Of a DNA stretch of 64,000 nucleotides, positions 35,593 to 44,868 are shown one piece after another. The stretch's first letter is position 1. Each line of letters opens with the position of its first letter. Position numbers and translations under genes: made by a program. The notes beneath the pieces were generated by a model. That model saw only the letters and a list, made by a program, of their open reading frames with translations. It was not told the origin of the DNA and made no database searches. The DNA is from Alphaproteobacteria bacterium (GTDB taxonomy: Bacteria > Pseudomonadota > Alphaproteobacteria > MPNO01 > UBA830): positions 62,001 through 126,000 of the forward strand of contig JAJEBT010000168.1 of assembly GCA_022822405.1 (NCBI GenBank), given 5' to 3'.

Positions 35593-36608
35593 CGGGCACG
35601 CCGCAGCTTGGGGTTGACGACGATGTAGAACACGTCGACGACCAGGTTGATGGTCAGCACGGCGAGCGCAAAGATCAGCGCGGCGCCCTGGATGATCGGC
35701 AGGTCGGTGTTGCGCACCGCCTCAACCATCAGGTTACCGAGGCCGGGATAGGAGAAGATGACCTCGACCAGCAGCGTGCCGCCGAACAGGAAGCCGAACT
35801 GGACGCCCATCAGCGACAGGGTCGGCAGCAGGGCATTGCGCAGCGCGTGCCGGTTGACCACCCGCCGTTCCGGCACGCCGCGGAGCCGTGCCATCGTCAC
35901 GTAGTCCTCGCCGATCACGTCGAGGAGACTCGACCTGAGCACCCGCATGATGAGCGGCACGGTGCCCAGCGCCAGCGCGAGCGCCGGAAGCAGCATGTGC
36001 CTCACCGCTTCCAGGAAAGCGCCGGGCTTGCCGGCCGCGAGGCTGTCGAGCAGCAGGAAACCGGTGAGGCGGGGGACCGTCATGTCCGGCGGCAAGCGGC
36101 CGGCAAAGGGCAGCAGGTTCAGCGTGACGCCGAAGACGAGGATCAGGAAGAGCGCCCACAGGAAGTCCGGAATCGACATCATCAGAGTGCTGCCGACATC
36201 GGCGGCCTGCTCGGCCGGGCGCCCGCGCAGCCGGAACAGGAGAACTCCGCCGGGCAGGCCGATCAGCGTGGCGAACAGCGCGCCGAAGGCAGCAAGTTCG
36301 ATCGTCGCCGGCAACGACTGCCCGATCAGCGTCGAGACCTGCTGTCCGAAGGCGATCGACTTGCCCATGTCGCCCTGGAGGAGTTGTCCGAGCCAGATCA
36401 CGTACTGGTGGGTCACCGGCAGGTGAAGCCCCATCTCGCGCCGCAGCGCCTCGATGTCGGCGGTCGTGGCGTTGGGCGGCACGGACATCGCGACCGGATC
36501 GGCCGGAATAAGCCGCAGCACGACGAAGACGAGCAGGGAGACGAGCAGCATCAGCGGAATCGCGACAGCGATCCGGCGCACGACGATGCCGAGGATTTCG
36601 CCGCTCAT
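35589..36608 (-). CDS. ABC transporter permease, DppB-like
   Basis: A 339-aa permease with the DppB pattern: N-terminal RRIAVAIPLMLLVSLLVFVVL, a periplasmic loop with RREMGLHLPVTHQYVIWL, then six membrane segments and the EAA loop DYVTMARLRGVPERR. It follows the binding-protein gene by 112 bases and overlaps the next permease by 4. Confidence 0.92.
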   Translation of the reverse strand: MSGEILGIVVRRIAVAIPLMLLVSLLVFVVLRLIPADPVAMSVPPNATTADIEALRREMGLHLPVTHQYVIWLGQLLQGDMGKSIAFGQQVSTLIGQSLPATIELAAFGALFATLIGLPGGVLLFRLRGRPAEQAADVGSTLMMSIPDFLWALFLILVFGVTLNLLPFAGRLPPDMTVPRLTGFLLLDSLAAGKPGAFLEAVRHMLLPALALALGTVPLIMRVLRSSLLDVIGEDYVTMARLRGVPERRVVNRHALRNALLPTLSLMGVQFGFLFGGTLLVEVIFSYPGLGNLMVEAVRNTDLPIIQGAALIFALAVLTINLVVDVFYIVVNPKLRRAR

Positions 36609-36720
36609 CGCACGGTACTGCCGCCCGGGCGGCGCGGCGCGCGGGCAGCAGCGATATGGCGGGTGAGCGCCGGCAACGCGGCGGCCACCGGGGCCGCGCG
36701 CATTGCCGGCGCTTCAGGAG

Positions 36721-38247
36721 TTATTTCCAGGACCACTTATGCGGCAGCACCCAGCCATTGTTGTACTGCACCACCTGCAGATTGGTCTTGTTCACCCAGG
36801 TGGTCACGGACTGCAGGAGCGGCATGACGGCGCCCTGCTGGGACGCGTACACGGCGACATCCTTGTAGCCCGCGATGCGCTTGTCGTAATCGACCACACC
36901 GAACAGCTTCATCACCCGGCCGCCGACATCCATGTCCTTCCAGGCGGAGAACGGCAGCTTCGGATGCATGAGGTAGCCGGTGAACATCTCCGGGTCGCCG
37001 ACCGCGTTGTCCCAGCTGTAGAGCGTCGCCTCAGGCAGCTTGTTGCCGCGATTGAGCTCGAAATATTTCGGCTGCTCGATCACCTGCAGCGCGGCCTCGA
37101 TGCCGACCTTCTTCCACATGGAAACCACCGCCCTGGCGATGTCGTAATCGCCGGGGAACACGCCGTTGAAGGAAGCCATGCCGACCTTGATCGGCTTTTC
37201 CGGGCTGAAGCCGGACTTGGCCAGCAGGGCCTTCGACTTGGCCGGGTCGTAAGGGAATTCGAAATCCTTCACGTATCCCGGCGTGCCCGGCGGCGCGACG
37301 ACCGACAGCGGCACCGCCTTGCCGGCGAAGAGCGCCTTCGAGATCGCCTTCTTGTTGATCGCGTGATGCGCAGCGAGGCGGACGTTCTGGTCGGCGAAGG
37401 CGCGGTCGCTCCGGATCTGGAGCAGGATCACGCGCGAGATCGGGAAGATCCTGCCGCTCAGCGCCGCCATCTTCCCGAGCCGGTCGACCTCGCGGATCGG
37501 CACGTCCGGCGCGAAATCGACGCGGCCGGACTGGATCGCCGCGACGCGGGCCGAGGAATCCTTGATGATCAGCACGGTCACCTTGCGGATCTTCGGTTTC
37601 GGCCCCCAGTACTTGTCGAAGGCTTCGAGCACGATGCGCGAATTGCGCTGGTAGTCCACCACCCGGTAGGGCCCGCTGCCCAGCGGCTGGCTGGCGAAGC
37701 CCTCGACGCCGACCTTGGAGACGTGATGCTTCGGCACCACGTAGTTGGCGAGGAATGCCAGCCACGGGAGCGCGGTCGGCATCGGCTTGTTCAGCTTGAT
37801 GACGGCGCGGGTGGCGCTCGGCGTCTCGATGTCCTCGACGTTCCGCCAGATGCGCGCCAGGTCGATCTTGTGCCCGGCCTTGCCGCGCTCGAGGAAGGTG
37901 TACTTGATGTCGGCCGAGGTCACCTTGGCGCCGTCGTGCCAGTAGGCGTCGTCGCGGATGTCGAGCATCACCGTCTTGCCGTCCTCCGACAGCGACCACT
38001 TGGTGACCAGCGCAGCCTCGAGCTTCATGTCCGGCGTCTGCGTAAGCGGCTGGTCGTAGACCATCTTGAAAAGCGATTGCAGGGCAGGATTGGTCCGCCG
38101 GTTCGGATCCCAGGTTTGGGGATCGACCGGCCAGGCGATCACTACGCTGTCCTTGGCGGCCGCGACTTGCGGGGCCAGCGGCAGCGCTGCCGCCAGGACG
38201 ACCGCGGCGCCGGCGGCCACCCCGGCGATCCAGTTGCGTCTGTGCAT
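36721..38247 (-). CDS. ABC transporter substrate-binding protein, family 5
   Basis: A 508-aa periplasmic binding protein of the dipeptide/nickel/oligopeptide family. The signal peptide covers about residues 1-31 (HRRNWIAG, hydrophobic run, APQVAAAKD). DPQTWDPNRRTNPA and the domain hinge are typical. ATG at 38247 follows GGAGGACGGACTC; a start 36 bases earlier would spoil the signal peptide. The adjacent amidase suggests an amide or peptide-like ligand; this is inference. Confidence 0.92.
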   Translation of the reverse strand: MHRRNWIAGVAAGAAVVLAAALPLAPQVAAAKDSVVIAWPVDPQTWDPNRRTNPALQSLFKMVYDQPLTQTPDMKLEAALVTKWSLSEDGKTVMLDIRDDAYWHDGAKVTSADIKYTFLERGKAGHKIDLARIWRNVEDIETPSATRAVIKLNKPMPTALPWLAFLANYVVPKHHVSKVGVEGFASQPLGSGPYRVVDYQRNSRIVLEAFDKYWGPKPKIRKVTVLIIKDSSARVAAIQSGRVDFAPDVPIREVDRLGKMAALSGRIFPISRVILLQIRSDRAFADQNVRLAAHHAINKKAISKALFAGKAVPLSVVAPPGTPGYVKDFEFPYDPAKSKALLAKSGFSPEKPIKVGMASFNGVFPGDYDIARAVVSMWKKVGIEAALQVIEQPKYFELNRGNKLPEATLYSWDNAVGDPEMFTGYLMHPKLPFSAWKDMDVGGRVMKLFGVVDYDKRIAGYKDVAVYASQQGAVMPLLQSVTTWVNKTNLQVVQYNNGWVLPHKWSWK

Positions 38248-38329
38248 GAGTCCGTCCTCCGTGTGCGATAAAGAGTGAATCAATTGCGCCAGCGTACCCG
38301 CATCAGGCGGTACGGCACAAATGCGGCGC

Positions 38330-39850
38330 TCAGCAGGATTTCCAGTCGACCTCCCGTTCGAAGGCGTGGGCGGCGCGATAGAGTGTCATCTCGTCGAAAT
38401 GGCGCCCGGTCAGCATCATGCCCACCGGCAGGCCGTCGCGCATCGCGCAGGGGAGGCTGACCGACGGGTGACCGGTGCAGTCGATCGGCGCGGTGTTCGG
38501 GATCGGGGTGAAGCCCGGCACCATGTCCTCGGCGCGGGTCGGGTTTTCGGGCGGCAGCTTCGATCCCTTGATGGGAGAGGTCGGCATCAGCAGGATATCC
38601 ACCTCCTCGAGCGCGCTGTCGTAGGCCGCGCGCAGCAGCCGGCTCAGGTTCTGCGCCTTGGCGTAGTAGCGGCCGTGATGGACGGTGCGCATGTGTTCGG
38701 CGCACAACATGCCCAGCTTGAAGATCTCCGAGAACATGTTGGATTTCGACTGCCAGCCGTTCAGCTTCTCGAGCAGGCTCGGCAGGTAGGCGCCCTTCCA
38801 GTTGTGGCCATTGCCGAGCCCCTTGAGGATCTGCTCGTAGGCGCCCTCGACGGCGATGGGCACCCAGACCGACATGCCGAGTTCGCGGTGGGCCGGCACC
38901 GAAATCTCGGTGACCGTCGCGCCCAGCCGGGCGAAGACCTGCGCCGCGGCGCGCACCGCCTCGTCGACGTCGGCCTCGCTGTCGGGAAAGCCGAAACCCT
39001 CGCGCAGGATGCCGATGCGCAGCCCGTCGGCGGGCTGGTCGAGAGCCTTCGTGTATCGCGCCGTACGCGGCGCGTACTGGCGCGGATCGAGGCCGTCCTC
39101 GCCTGCCAGCACCTCCAGAAAGAGCGCGTTGTCCGCAACCGTCCGGGACATGGGGCCGAGATGGTCGAGCGTCATCTCGATCGACGCCGCCCCCGTGTAG
39201 GGCACCAGGCCCCAGGTCGGCTTCATGCCGACAAGGCCGCAGAAGGATGCCGGTTCCCGGACCGAGCCGCCCTGGTCGCTGCCGATGGCGAGATCGACCT
39301 CGCCGGCCGCGAGCAGCGCCGCACAGCCCGACGAGGAACCGCCCGGCGTGTATTCGGGGTTCAGCGGGTTGAGGGTGGTCTTGGCGGCATTGGTGTGGCT
39401 GCTGCCGGAATAGCAGAAATACTCGCAGTGGGCCTTGCCGAGGATGGTGCCGCCGGCATCGAGGGTGCGGGTCACCACGGTGGCATCGACTTCCGGGACG
39501 TAGCCCTGGAGCACCGAAGCGCCGTTCATCATCGGCAGGCCGGCGATGCAGATGTTGTCCTTGATCGCCACCGTCTTGCCGCTCAGCTTTCCGCGCCTGC
39601 TGCCCTTTATGGTCGATTTGACATACCAGGCGCGCAGCGGGTCTTCGGCATCGGTCGGGAAGTGTCCGGCGGTGCGCGGGTATTTCACCGGCGGCAGATT
39701 GTCCGGCAGACGGTCGAGCGGCCGGTAATAGGTCTCGACGGTGCCGCGGACCATCTCGGTGAATTCATCCAGATCTGCCGGATCGAGCGACAGGCCGAGG
39801 ACCTCCGCCGCGCGCGCGACCTGGTCCCGGGTAGGCGATTTGGCCGTCAT
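38330..39850 (-). CDS. amidase (amidase-signature family)
   Basis: A 506-aa hydrolase of amide bonds with a Ser-cisSer-Lys triad: Lys97 in AIKDNI, the Ser-rich loop YTPGGSSSG (168-175) and nucleophile Ser196 in DQGGSVRE. The N-terminal helical part (about 1-75) resembles the longer amidases of nitrile/amide metabolism rather than GatA. No signal peptide, so it works in the cytoplasm, presumably on the compound imported by the ABC transporter encoded just downstream. RBS GGAGG 9 bases before the ATG. First gene of this cluster. Confidence 0.9.
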   Translation of the reverse strand: MTAKSPTRDQVARAAEVLGLSLDPADLDEFTEMVRGTVETYYRPLDRLPDNLPPVKYPRTAGHFPTDAEDPLRAWYVKSTIKGSRRGKLSGKTVAIKDNICIAGLPMMNGASVLQGYVPEVDATVVTRTLDAGGTILGKAHCEYFCYSGSSHTNAAKTTLNPLNPEYTPGGSSSGCAALLAAGEVDLAIGSDQGGSVREPASFCGLVGMKPTWGLVPYTGAASIEMTLDHLGPMSRTVADNALFLEVLAGEDGLDPRQYAPRTARYTKALDQPADGLRIGILREGFGFPDSEADVDEAVRAAAQVFARLGATVTEISVPAHRELGMSVWVPIAVEGAYEQILKGLGNGHNWKGAYLPSLLEKLNGWQSKSNMFSEIFKLGMLCAEHMRTVHHGRYYAKAQNLSRLLRAAYDSALEEVDILLMPTSPIKGSKLPPENPTRAEDMVPGFTPIPNTAPIDCTGHPSVSLPCAMRDGLPVGMMLTGRHFDEMTLYRAAHAFEREVDWKSC

Positions 39851-39937
39851 CTGGAACCGTCCTCCATTCTTCCCGGCGCCTCTTCGTCATTGTTGCAGAA
39901 ACGCGCCGTACTGGCGAACCCGCCATGGGCGGGGGTG

Positions 39938-40597
39938 CTATCCGGTCGCCGCCAGAAGCGCCAGTTCCGCGCGCAGATCCGCCATGCTTTCGGGCCGGAG
40001 GGCGCTTGTCCGCTGGATGTGGGGATGGGCCGCGACGTGCCGCCCGATCCGGGTGGACACGCCGGACTCGATCTGCTGGAGCTCGCCGGGCCGGACCTTG
40101 TCGCATTTCGTGAGGACGATCTGGTACGACACCGCAGCGTCGTCGAGCCGCCGCATGACATCCTCGTCGGAGTCCTTGATGCCGTGGCGGGCATCGATGA
40201 GAAGACAGACCCGGCGCAGCGTCGGACGGCCGCGCAGATAGGCGAAGATCAGCTTCGTCCAGTTCCGGATCTCGGATTTCGACGCCCGGGCGTAGCCGTA
40301 ACCGGGAAGGTCGGCAAGCATGAGCGCTTCGCGGAGCCGAAAGAAGTTCACCTGGCGCGTCCGCCCCGGCGTGTTCGAGATCCGCGCCAGCGCGCGGCGC
40401 CCCGTGAGGGCGTTGATCAGGCTCGACTTGCCGACATTCGAGCGTCCGGCGAACGCCACCTCGGGCAGCGCCGCCTCGGGAAGGCCCGCATAGTCCGCGG
40501 CGCCGGCGACAAAGACGCAGTCCTGCGCGAACAGCCAGCGCCCGCGCTCGATGGCGTCTGCATCAAAACCGCTCTGCTGCGACCCGTCACCGGTCAT
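39938..40597 (-). CDS. engB: ribosome biogenesis GTP-binding protein EngB (YsxC/YihA)
   Basis: GTPase needed for assembly of the large ribosomal subunit, 219 aa. G1 is GRSNVGKSSL, G3 is DLPGYG, G4 is TKCD; the family's FFRL segment precedes G3. It follows yidC by 45 bases, as in other Alphaproteobacteria. argB, normally next, is about 9.5 kb away here because of an inserted segment. Confidence 0.95.
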   Translation of the reverse strand: MTGDGSQQSGFDADAIERGRWLFAQDCVFVAGAADYAGLPEAALPEVAFAGRSNVGKSSLINALTGRRALARISNTPGRTRQVNFFRLREALMLADLPGYGYARASKSEIRNWTKLIFAYLRGRPTLRRVCLLIDARHGIKDSDEDVMRRLDDAAVSYQIVLTKCDKVRPGELQQIESGVSTRIGRHVAAHPHIQRTSALRPESMADLRAELALLAATG

Positions 40598-40642
40598 GTT
40601 GCCCGTCCCGCCCGTTCACGGCAGCCGGAGTCCGGTTCCGGC

Positions 40643-42592
40643 CTATCGGCGGCGGCGCTGGCGCCGCGTCTTCCGGCGGTTCTGGCTCTTGGGTTGCGCA
40701 GCCTCGGCAGCCGCGGGCGCAGCACCGCCGTCCGCCTTTGCCGACGTCTTCTCTGCGGCCTCCGCAGCCTCCGTGCCCTTGCCGCGCCCGCCGCGCGGCG
40801 GCGCAGTGGGCTGGGACGCGCTCACGAGCTCGCCGGACGCCTTGACCCCCATCTGGCGCATGATCAGCCATTGCTGGGCGATCGACAGAAGGTTGTTCCA
40901 GGCCCAGTAGATCACCAGCCCGGCCGGGAAGCTTCCGAGCAGGAACGTGAAGACGATGGGGAGCAGCATGAAGATCTTCTGCTGCATCGGATCCGCCGGC
41001 TGCGGGTTGAGCTTCTGCTGCAGGTACATCGTACTGCCCATGATGATGGGCCAGATACCGATATTGACGATGATCAACGCCTGGGGGACGTCCCACGGAA
41101 CCAGACCGAACAGGGTCAGGATGCCCAGGGGATCGGGGGCCGAGAGATCCTGTATCCAGCCGAAGAACGGAGCATGGCGCATCTCGATGGTGACGAACAG
41201 CACCTTGTAGAGGGCGAAGAACACCGGGATCTGTATCAGGATGGGGAAGCAGCCCGACATCGGGTTTGCTCCCTCCTTCTTGTACAGCTCCATCATCGCC
41301 TGCTGCTGGCGTTGGCGGTCTTCCTTGAAGCGTTCGCGGATCTCCATCATCTTGGGCTGCAGCGTCTTGAGCCGGCTCATCGAGCGATAGGACTTGTTGG
41401 CCAGCGGGAAGAAGAAGATCTTGATGATGACGGTCAGGAGCAGGATCGCGAGCCCGAAATTGCCCAGCATCCTGTAGAAATACTCGATGACGTAGAAGAT
41501 CGGCTTGGTCAGGAAGTAGAACCACCCGAAATCCACCAGGCGGTCGAATCGCGGGATCCCCAGCTCCTCTTCATAGGCGTCGAGGACGAGCACCTCCTTC
41601 GCGCCGGCGAACAGGCGCGCCGGAAATTCCGCCGCCTCCCCGGGGGCCACCGTCAGCGCCGCCGCCAGGAAGTCCGCCTGGTACTTGTCGGTCTGCTGCG
41701 GCGCGGTATGCACGAACCGGCTGGTGTTGGCGGCCTTCTGGTCCGGGATCAGCGCCGTCGCGAAATACTTGGCGGTGATGCCGAGCCAGCCGCCCGTCGC
41801 CGCGATCCTGATCTGGCCGCCGTCCTCGTCCTGGACATCGTCGTAATCGACCTCCTTCAGCTGGTTGTCGAACACGCCGATCAGGCCCTCGTGCAGGATC
41901 CAGAAACCCGACGTCTCCGGCGTCCCCGTCATCGAGATCAGCCCGTAGGGGCTGACCGAGACGGAGCCCGCGCTGGCGTTGCGGACGCGCTGCACGACGG
42001 AGAACATGAAATCGCGGTCGATGGAGATCACCTGGCTGAACTCGACACCGGCGGGGCTCGTCCAGGTCAGCGTCACCGGCCTGTCGGGCGTCAGTTCCGC
42101 CCGGTCCGCCTGCCACACCGTCTCGGGGCCCGGGACCTCGAGCCCGGGCGTCGCGGCGACCCAGCCGAACCGCGCGAAATACGGCTTCTCGGTATCGGGC
42201 GGCGACAGCAGGATGATGCGGGGGCTGTCTTCCTCCACCTCCTGGCGGTATCCGATCAGGGTGAGATCGTCGATGAGCGCGCCTTCCAGGCGTATGGACC
42301 CGGTCACCCGGTCGGTGCGGATCCGCACCCGGGGCGCCCCTTCGAGCACGTCCTCGCGGCGCGGCGCCTGCACCACGGGCGCGCCGGCCACCGGAGCACC
42401 AGCCGTCGGCGGCGGGGCCTGCGCGGCAGGCGGGGTGACGCCGGCGGCGGGCGGCGGGGCGGCGGCACGCTCGGCCTCTGCCTGGCGCCGCGCCTGTTCC
42501 TGCTCGATCCTCGGCGCCTCGATGAAGACCTGCCAGCCCAGCAGGATGGCGACGGAAAACGCGATCGCGGCGATGAGATTGCGCTGGTCCAT
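40643..42592 (-). CDS. yidC: membrane protein insertase YidC
   Basis: A 649-aa inner-membrane insertase. In order: N-terminal anchor (NLIAAIAFSVAILLGWQVF), Pro/Ala linker, large periplasmic beta-domain (about residues 85-355), and five-helix core with IIKIFFFPLANKSYRSM, SGCFPILIQIPVFFALYKVL and ADPMQQKIFMLLPIVFTFL. The tail is very basic (QNRRKTRRQRRRR), suitable for ribosome contact, and preceded by an Ala-rich stretch. It is the fourth gene of rpmH-rnpA-yidD-yidC-engB. Confidence 0.96.
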   Translation of the reverse strand: MDQRNLIAAIAFSVAILLGWQVFIEAPRIEQEQARRQAEAERAAAPPPAAGVTPPAAQAPPPTAGAPVAGAPVVQAPRREDVLEGAPRVRIRTDRVTGSIRLEGALIDDLTLIGYRQEVEEDSPRIILLSPPDTEKPYFARFGWVAATPGLEVPGPETVWQADRAELTPDRPVTLTWTSPAGVEFSQVISIDRDFMFSVVQRVRNASAGSVSVSPYGLISMTGTPETSGFWILHEGLIGVFDNQLKEVDYDDVQDEDGGQIRIAATGGWLGITAKYFATALIPDQKAANTSRFVHTAPQQTDKYQADFLAAALTVAPGEAAEFPARLFAGAKEVLVLDAYEEELGIPRFDRLVDFGWFYFLTKPIFYVIEYFYRMLGNFGLAILLLTVIIKIFFFPLANKSYRSMSRLKTLQPKMMEIRERFKEDRQRQQQAMMELYKKEGANPMSGCFPILIQIPVFFALYKVLFVTIEMRHAPFFGWIQDLSAPDPLGILTLFGLVPWDVPQALIIVNIGIWPIIMGSTMYLQQKLNPQPADPMQQKIFMLLPIVFTFLLGSFPAGLVIYWAWNNLLSIAQQWLIMRQMGVKASGELVSASQPTAPPRGGRGKGTEAAEAAEKTSAKADGGAAPAAAEAAQPKSQNRRKTRRQRRRR

Positions 42593-42598
42593 GACCGC

Positions 42599-42880
42599 CT
42601 ATCTCCGCGCCGGGGGAACCGGGTCGAAACCCTGCCCGCCCCAGGGGTGGCAGCGCGCAATGCGGGCCAGCGCCATGGCCCCGCCGCGGAACGGGCCGTG
42701 GGCCTTGAGGGCCTCGATCGCATAGCCCGAGCAGGTCGGGTGGAAGCGGCAGGACGGAGGCAGCACCGGCGAGACGAGAAGCCGGTAGCCCTTGACCAGC
42801 CACACCAGGAGACCGGTCGCGAACCGGCGCAGCGATGCCGCCGCGCACACCATCATGCCTGAGCGCCGCGTTCCGGCCAT
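42599..42880 (-). CDS. yidD: membrane protein insertion efficiency factor YidD
   Basis: A 93-aa membrane-associated protein that supports YidC insertion. [20 protein letters not shown] and the cysteines in [11 protein letters not shown] are diagnostic, followed by [15 protein letters not shown] at 42880 lies one base after the rnpA stop; a second possible start is at 42856. Confidence 0.93.
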   Translation of the reverse strand: MAGTRRSGMMVCAAASLRRFATGLLVWLVKGYRLLVSPVLPPSCRFHPTCSGYAIEALKAHGPFRGGAMALARIARCHPWGGQGFDPVPPARR

Positions 42881-42881
42881 C

Positions 42882-43238
42882 TCACGATTCCCTTGCCGCG
42901 CCGAGCCGGCGCAGGCCGGTCTCGACATCCCGCTCCAGCGCGTCGAACCGCCGGCCCGCCGACGCCTTGCGGCCGATCAGCACATAGTCGTGCCCGTCGG
43001 CGGCGGCACGCGGCAGGACCTTCTCGGCCACTGCGCGCAGACGGCGGCGCACCCGGTTGCGCGCCACCGCGTTGCCGACCCGCCGGCTCACGGTCAGGCC
43101 GTAGCGCATCGCGCCCCGGGACGAACGGTCATGGGGCGGCTGTGCCGCGACCTGCAGCACGACTCCCGGCATGGCGCATTTCCTGTTGCCTGCAGCAACG
43201 CGAAGAAACTGCCGACGGGTCCTGAGGCGCTCAAGCAC
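42882..43238 (-). CDS. rnpA: ribonuclease P protein component
   Basis: Protein subunit of RNase P for tRNA 5' maturation, 118 aa. [24 protein letters not shown] is the RNR signature region that binds the RNA subunit. The GTG start at 43238 is 12 bases after the rpmH stop, giving the standard rpmH-rnpA operon. Confidence 0.95.
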   Translation of the reverse strand: MLERLRTRRQFLRVAAGNRKCAMPGVVLQVAAQPPHDRSSRGAMRYGLTVSRRVGNAVARNRVRRRLRAVAEKVLPRAAADGHDYVLIGRKASAGRRFDALERDVETGLRRLGAARES

Positions 43239-43250
43239 GGCGCCGCCCGG

Positions 43251-43385
43251 TCAGGCAGAAAGACGCTTGCGACCCTTGGCGCGGCGACGGGCGAGAACCC
43301 GGCGGCCGCCGACCGTCTGCTTGCGTGCGCGGAAGCCGTGCCGGCGTTTGCGGACCAGGACACTGGGCTGAAAAGTGCGTTTCAA
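43251..43385 (-). CDS. rpmH: 50S ribosomal protein L34
   Basis: A 44-aa ribosomal protein, full length: [19 protein letters not shown], then [20 protein letters not shown] and the end LSA. The start codon is TTG at 43385; no ATG is available. It is preceded by a very good promoter at 43431-43459 and followed by rnpA. Although only 45 codons, the match to L34 leaves little doubt. Confidence 0.96.
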   Translation of the reverse strand: MKRTFQPSVLVRKRRHGFRARKQTVGGRRVLARRRAKGRKRLSA

Positions 43386-43430
43386 GGCTAAACCCCGGCT
43401 TGCGATTCGGTTTCAATGCAAGTCAGGCGC

Positions 43431-43459
43431 TGTATATAGGTTCGGCTGGCGCCGGTCAA
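43431..43459 (-). promoter_or_regulatory. sigma-70-type promoter of rpmH-rnpA
   Basis: On the minus strand TTGACC (43459-43454) and TATACA (43436-43431) are separated by exactly 17 bases. Transcription would start near 43424, giving a leader of about 40 bases to the rpmH TTG. Confidence 0.75.
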
Positions 43460-43486
43460 CAGCGCAGCACAGACGGGAAAACGGAA

Positions 43487-43771
43487 GTGTCCGGGCAATC
43501 CGACGGACGCGAATCCCGCCGCCCGGGCGGGACGCGAATCGTCGCCAGATCGATCGAGAGCGCCGACGGGCTGCGCTGCGTCGACGTGTTCCGGGCCGGC
43601 GACGGCCGCTACCGCTACGACGAATGGCGGCGCGACCCCGAGGATCCGGCCGGGTGGCGTCCGACGGGCGCCGCCGGCACGGCCGCCTTCGACACGCTCG
43701 ACGATGCCGTCAGCGCGGCCGAACGGCAGTTCGGCTGGCTCCGGCAACCCGGCGGGCGGGCCGCGCGATGA
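43487..43771 (+). CDS. small conserved-looking hypothetical protein
   Basis: A 94-aa protein from GTG at 43487. Charged N-terminus, then a compact core CVDVFRAGDGRYRYDEWRRD, PAGWRPTG and a helix DTLDDAVSAAERQFGWL. No membrane segment or signal peptide. It is divergent from rpmH and shares its upstream region. I do not recognise the family; the codon pattern and well-formed secondary structure make it likely to be real. Confidence 0.6.
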   Translation: MSGQSDGRESRRPGGTRIVARSIESADGLRCVDVFRAGDGRYRYDEWRRDPEDPAGWRPTGAAGTAAFDTLDDAVSAAERQFGWLRQPGGRAAR

Positions 43772-43792
43772 GGCGCCGCGCCGCAGTCCGGT

Positions 43793-44713
43793 TCAGCCGG
43801 GCGGGCGGCTGCCGGCGGCATCCCGCCGCTGGGCCGACGCCGCCTCGGCACGGGCCAGCAGGCCCGTGGACCCGACGATGATCAGCGCGCCGACAACGGT
43901 CCAGACATCGGGAACCTCACCGAAGATCAACAGTCCGAGAAGAGCGGCGAAGATCAGCCGGACATATTCCACCGGCCCGATGACGCTGGCCTCGCCGACC
44001 GCGAAGCCGCGGATGAACCCGACCATCCCGAGCGTCGTCAGGACGCCGATGGCGCCTGCCATGCCCCAGTGATGGATGGTCGGAGGCGTCTGCCAGAGCC
44101 AGATGGTCGGGGCGAGGAACACCAGCGCGCCGCCGCACTGGTAGAAGAAGAGGATCCGGTTCGGCGGTTCCGTGGTCGCCATCATCCGTATCATGACGTT
44201 GGCCACCGCGAACATGCAGGCGGCCCCGATCGCGATCAGCGCCACCGGGTCGATCTCCCCGCCCGGGCGCACCATGATGATGACGCCGACGAAGCCGGCC
44301 GCGGTCGCCGTCCAGCGCCGCCCGCCCACGATCTCGCGGAGCACGATCACGGCGACCACCGTCGTGAACAGGATGCGCGAGAAGGCCAGCGCCGTGGCAT
44401 CCGCCAGCGGCAGGTGCACGACCGCCGTGAAGACGCCGACCTGAGCGATGCAGGCGACAACGAGACGGGCGCCGTGGATTCCGGGACGGTTCGTCTTCAG
44501 CGCCGGCAGCCCCATGCGCAGGAAGATCGGCATCATTATGAGAAAGCCCAGCGAATAGCGGAAGAACGCCAGCTGGAACGGCGTCATGGTCTGGCCGAGC
44601 GACTTGACCATGACATCGTTGGCGGCAAAGGAGAGCGTGCCCATCAGGATCCACAGGATTCCCCGCAGATTGGGTGGCAGCCGGAGCCATGTCGCGGAGA
44701 TGCGGCCAGACAC
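43793..44713 (-). CDS. DMT superfamily (EamA) transporter
   Basis: A membrane protein of about 306 aa with ten predicted hydrophobic segments in two EamA repeats; SFAANDVMVKSLGQ and FVGVIIMVRPGG mark the first, and FAVGEASVIGPVEYVRLIFAALLG the second. Such proteins export metabolites or amino acids; substrate unknown. The GTG at 44713 is the best start; the frame extends upstream but overlaps the 5' region of the MscS gene. Confidence 0.85.
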   Translation of the reverse strand: MSGRISATWLRLPPNLRGILWILMGTLSFAANDVMVKSLGQTMTPFQLAFFRYSLGFLIMMPIFLRMGLPALKTNRPGIHGARLVVACIAQVGVFTAVVHLPLADATALAFSRILFTTVVAVIVLREIVGGRRWTATAAGFVGVIIMVRPGGEIDPVALIAIGAACMFAVANVMIRMMATTEPPNRILFFYQCGGALVFLAPTIWLWQTPPTIHHWGMAGAIGVLTTLGMVGFIRGFAVGEASVIGPVEYVRLIFAALLGLLIFGEVPDVWTVVGALIIVGSTGLLARAEAASAQRRDAAGSRPPG

Positions 44714-44868
44714 GGAAGAACGATCCTGTTGTTGTGGAGCGCAGGGCGCACCGCCTCGACACGTGCCGGCAGGGCCGCAGGCGACAACGCGGCGGCACGG
44801 CCGGATCATGTGACACGGCGACGCGGAGCATATAGGCTTTCGCATCGCTCGACCAAGCCCCGGGGGCC

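Noticed and set aside
38321-42862. Very long open frame (about 1,500 codons) on the plus strand
   Set aside because: It runs antisense to amidase, engB and yidC, all strongly supported by motifs. Long antisense frames are expected in GC-rich genes with biased third positions; the translation is low-complexity Arg/Gly/Asp-rich.
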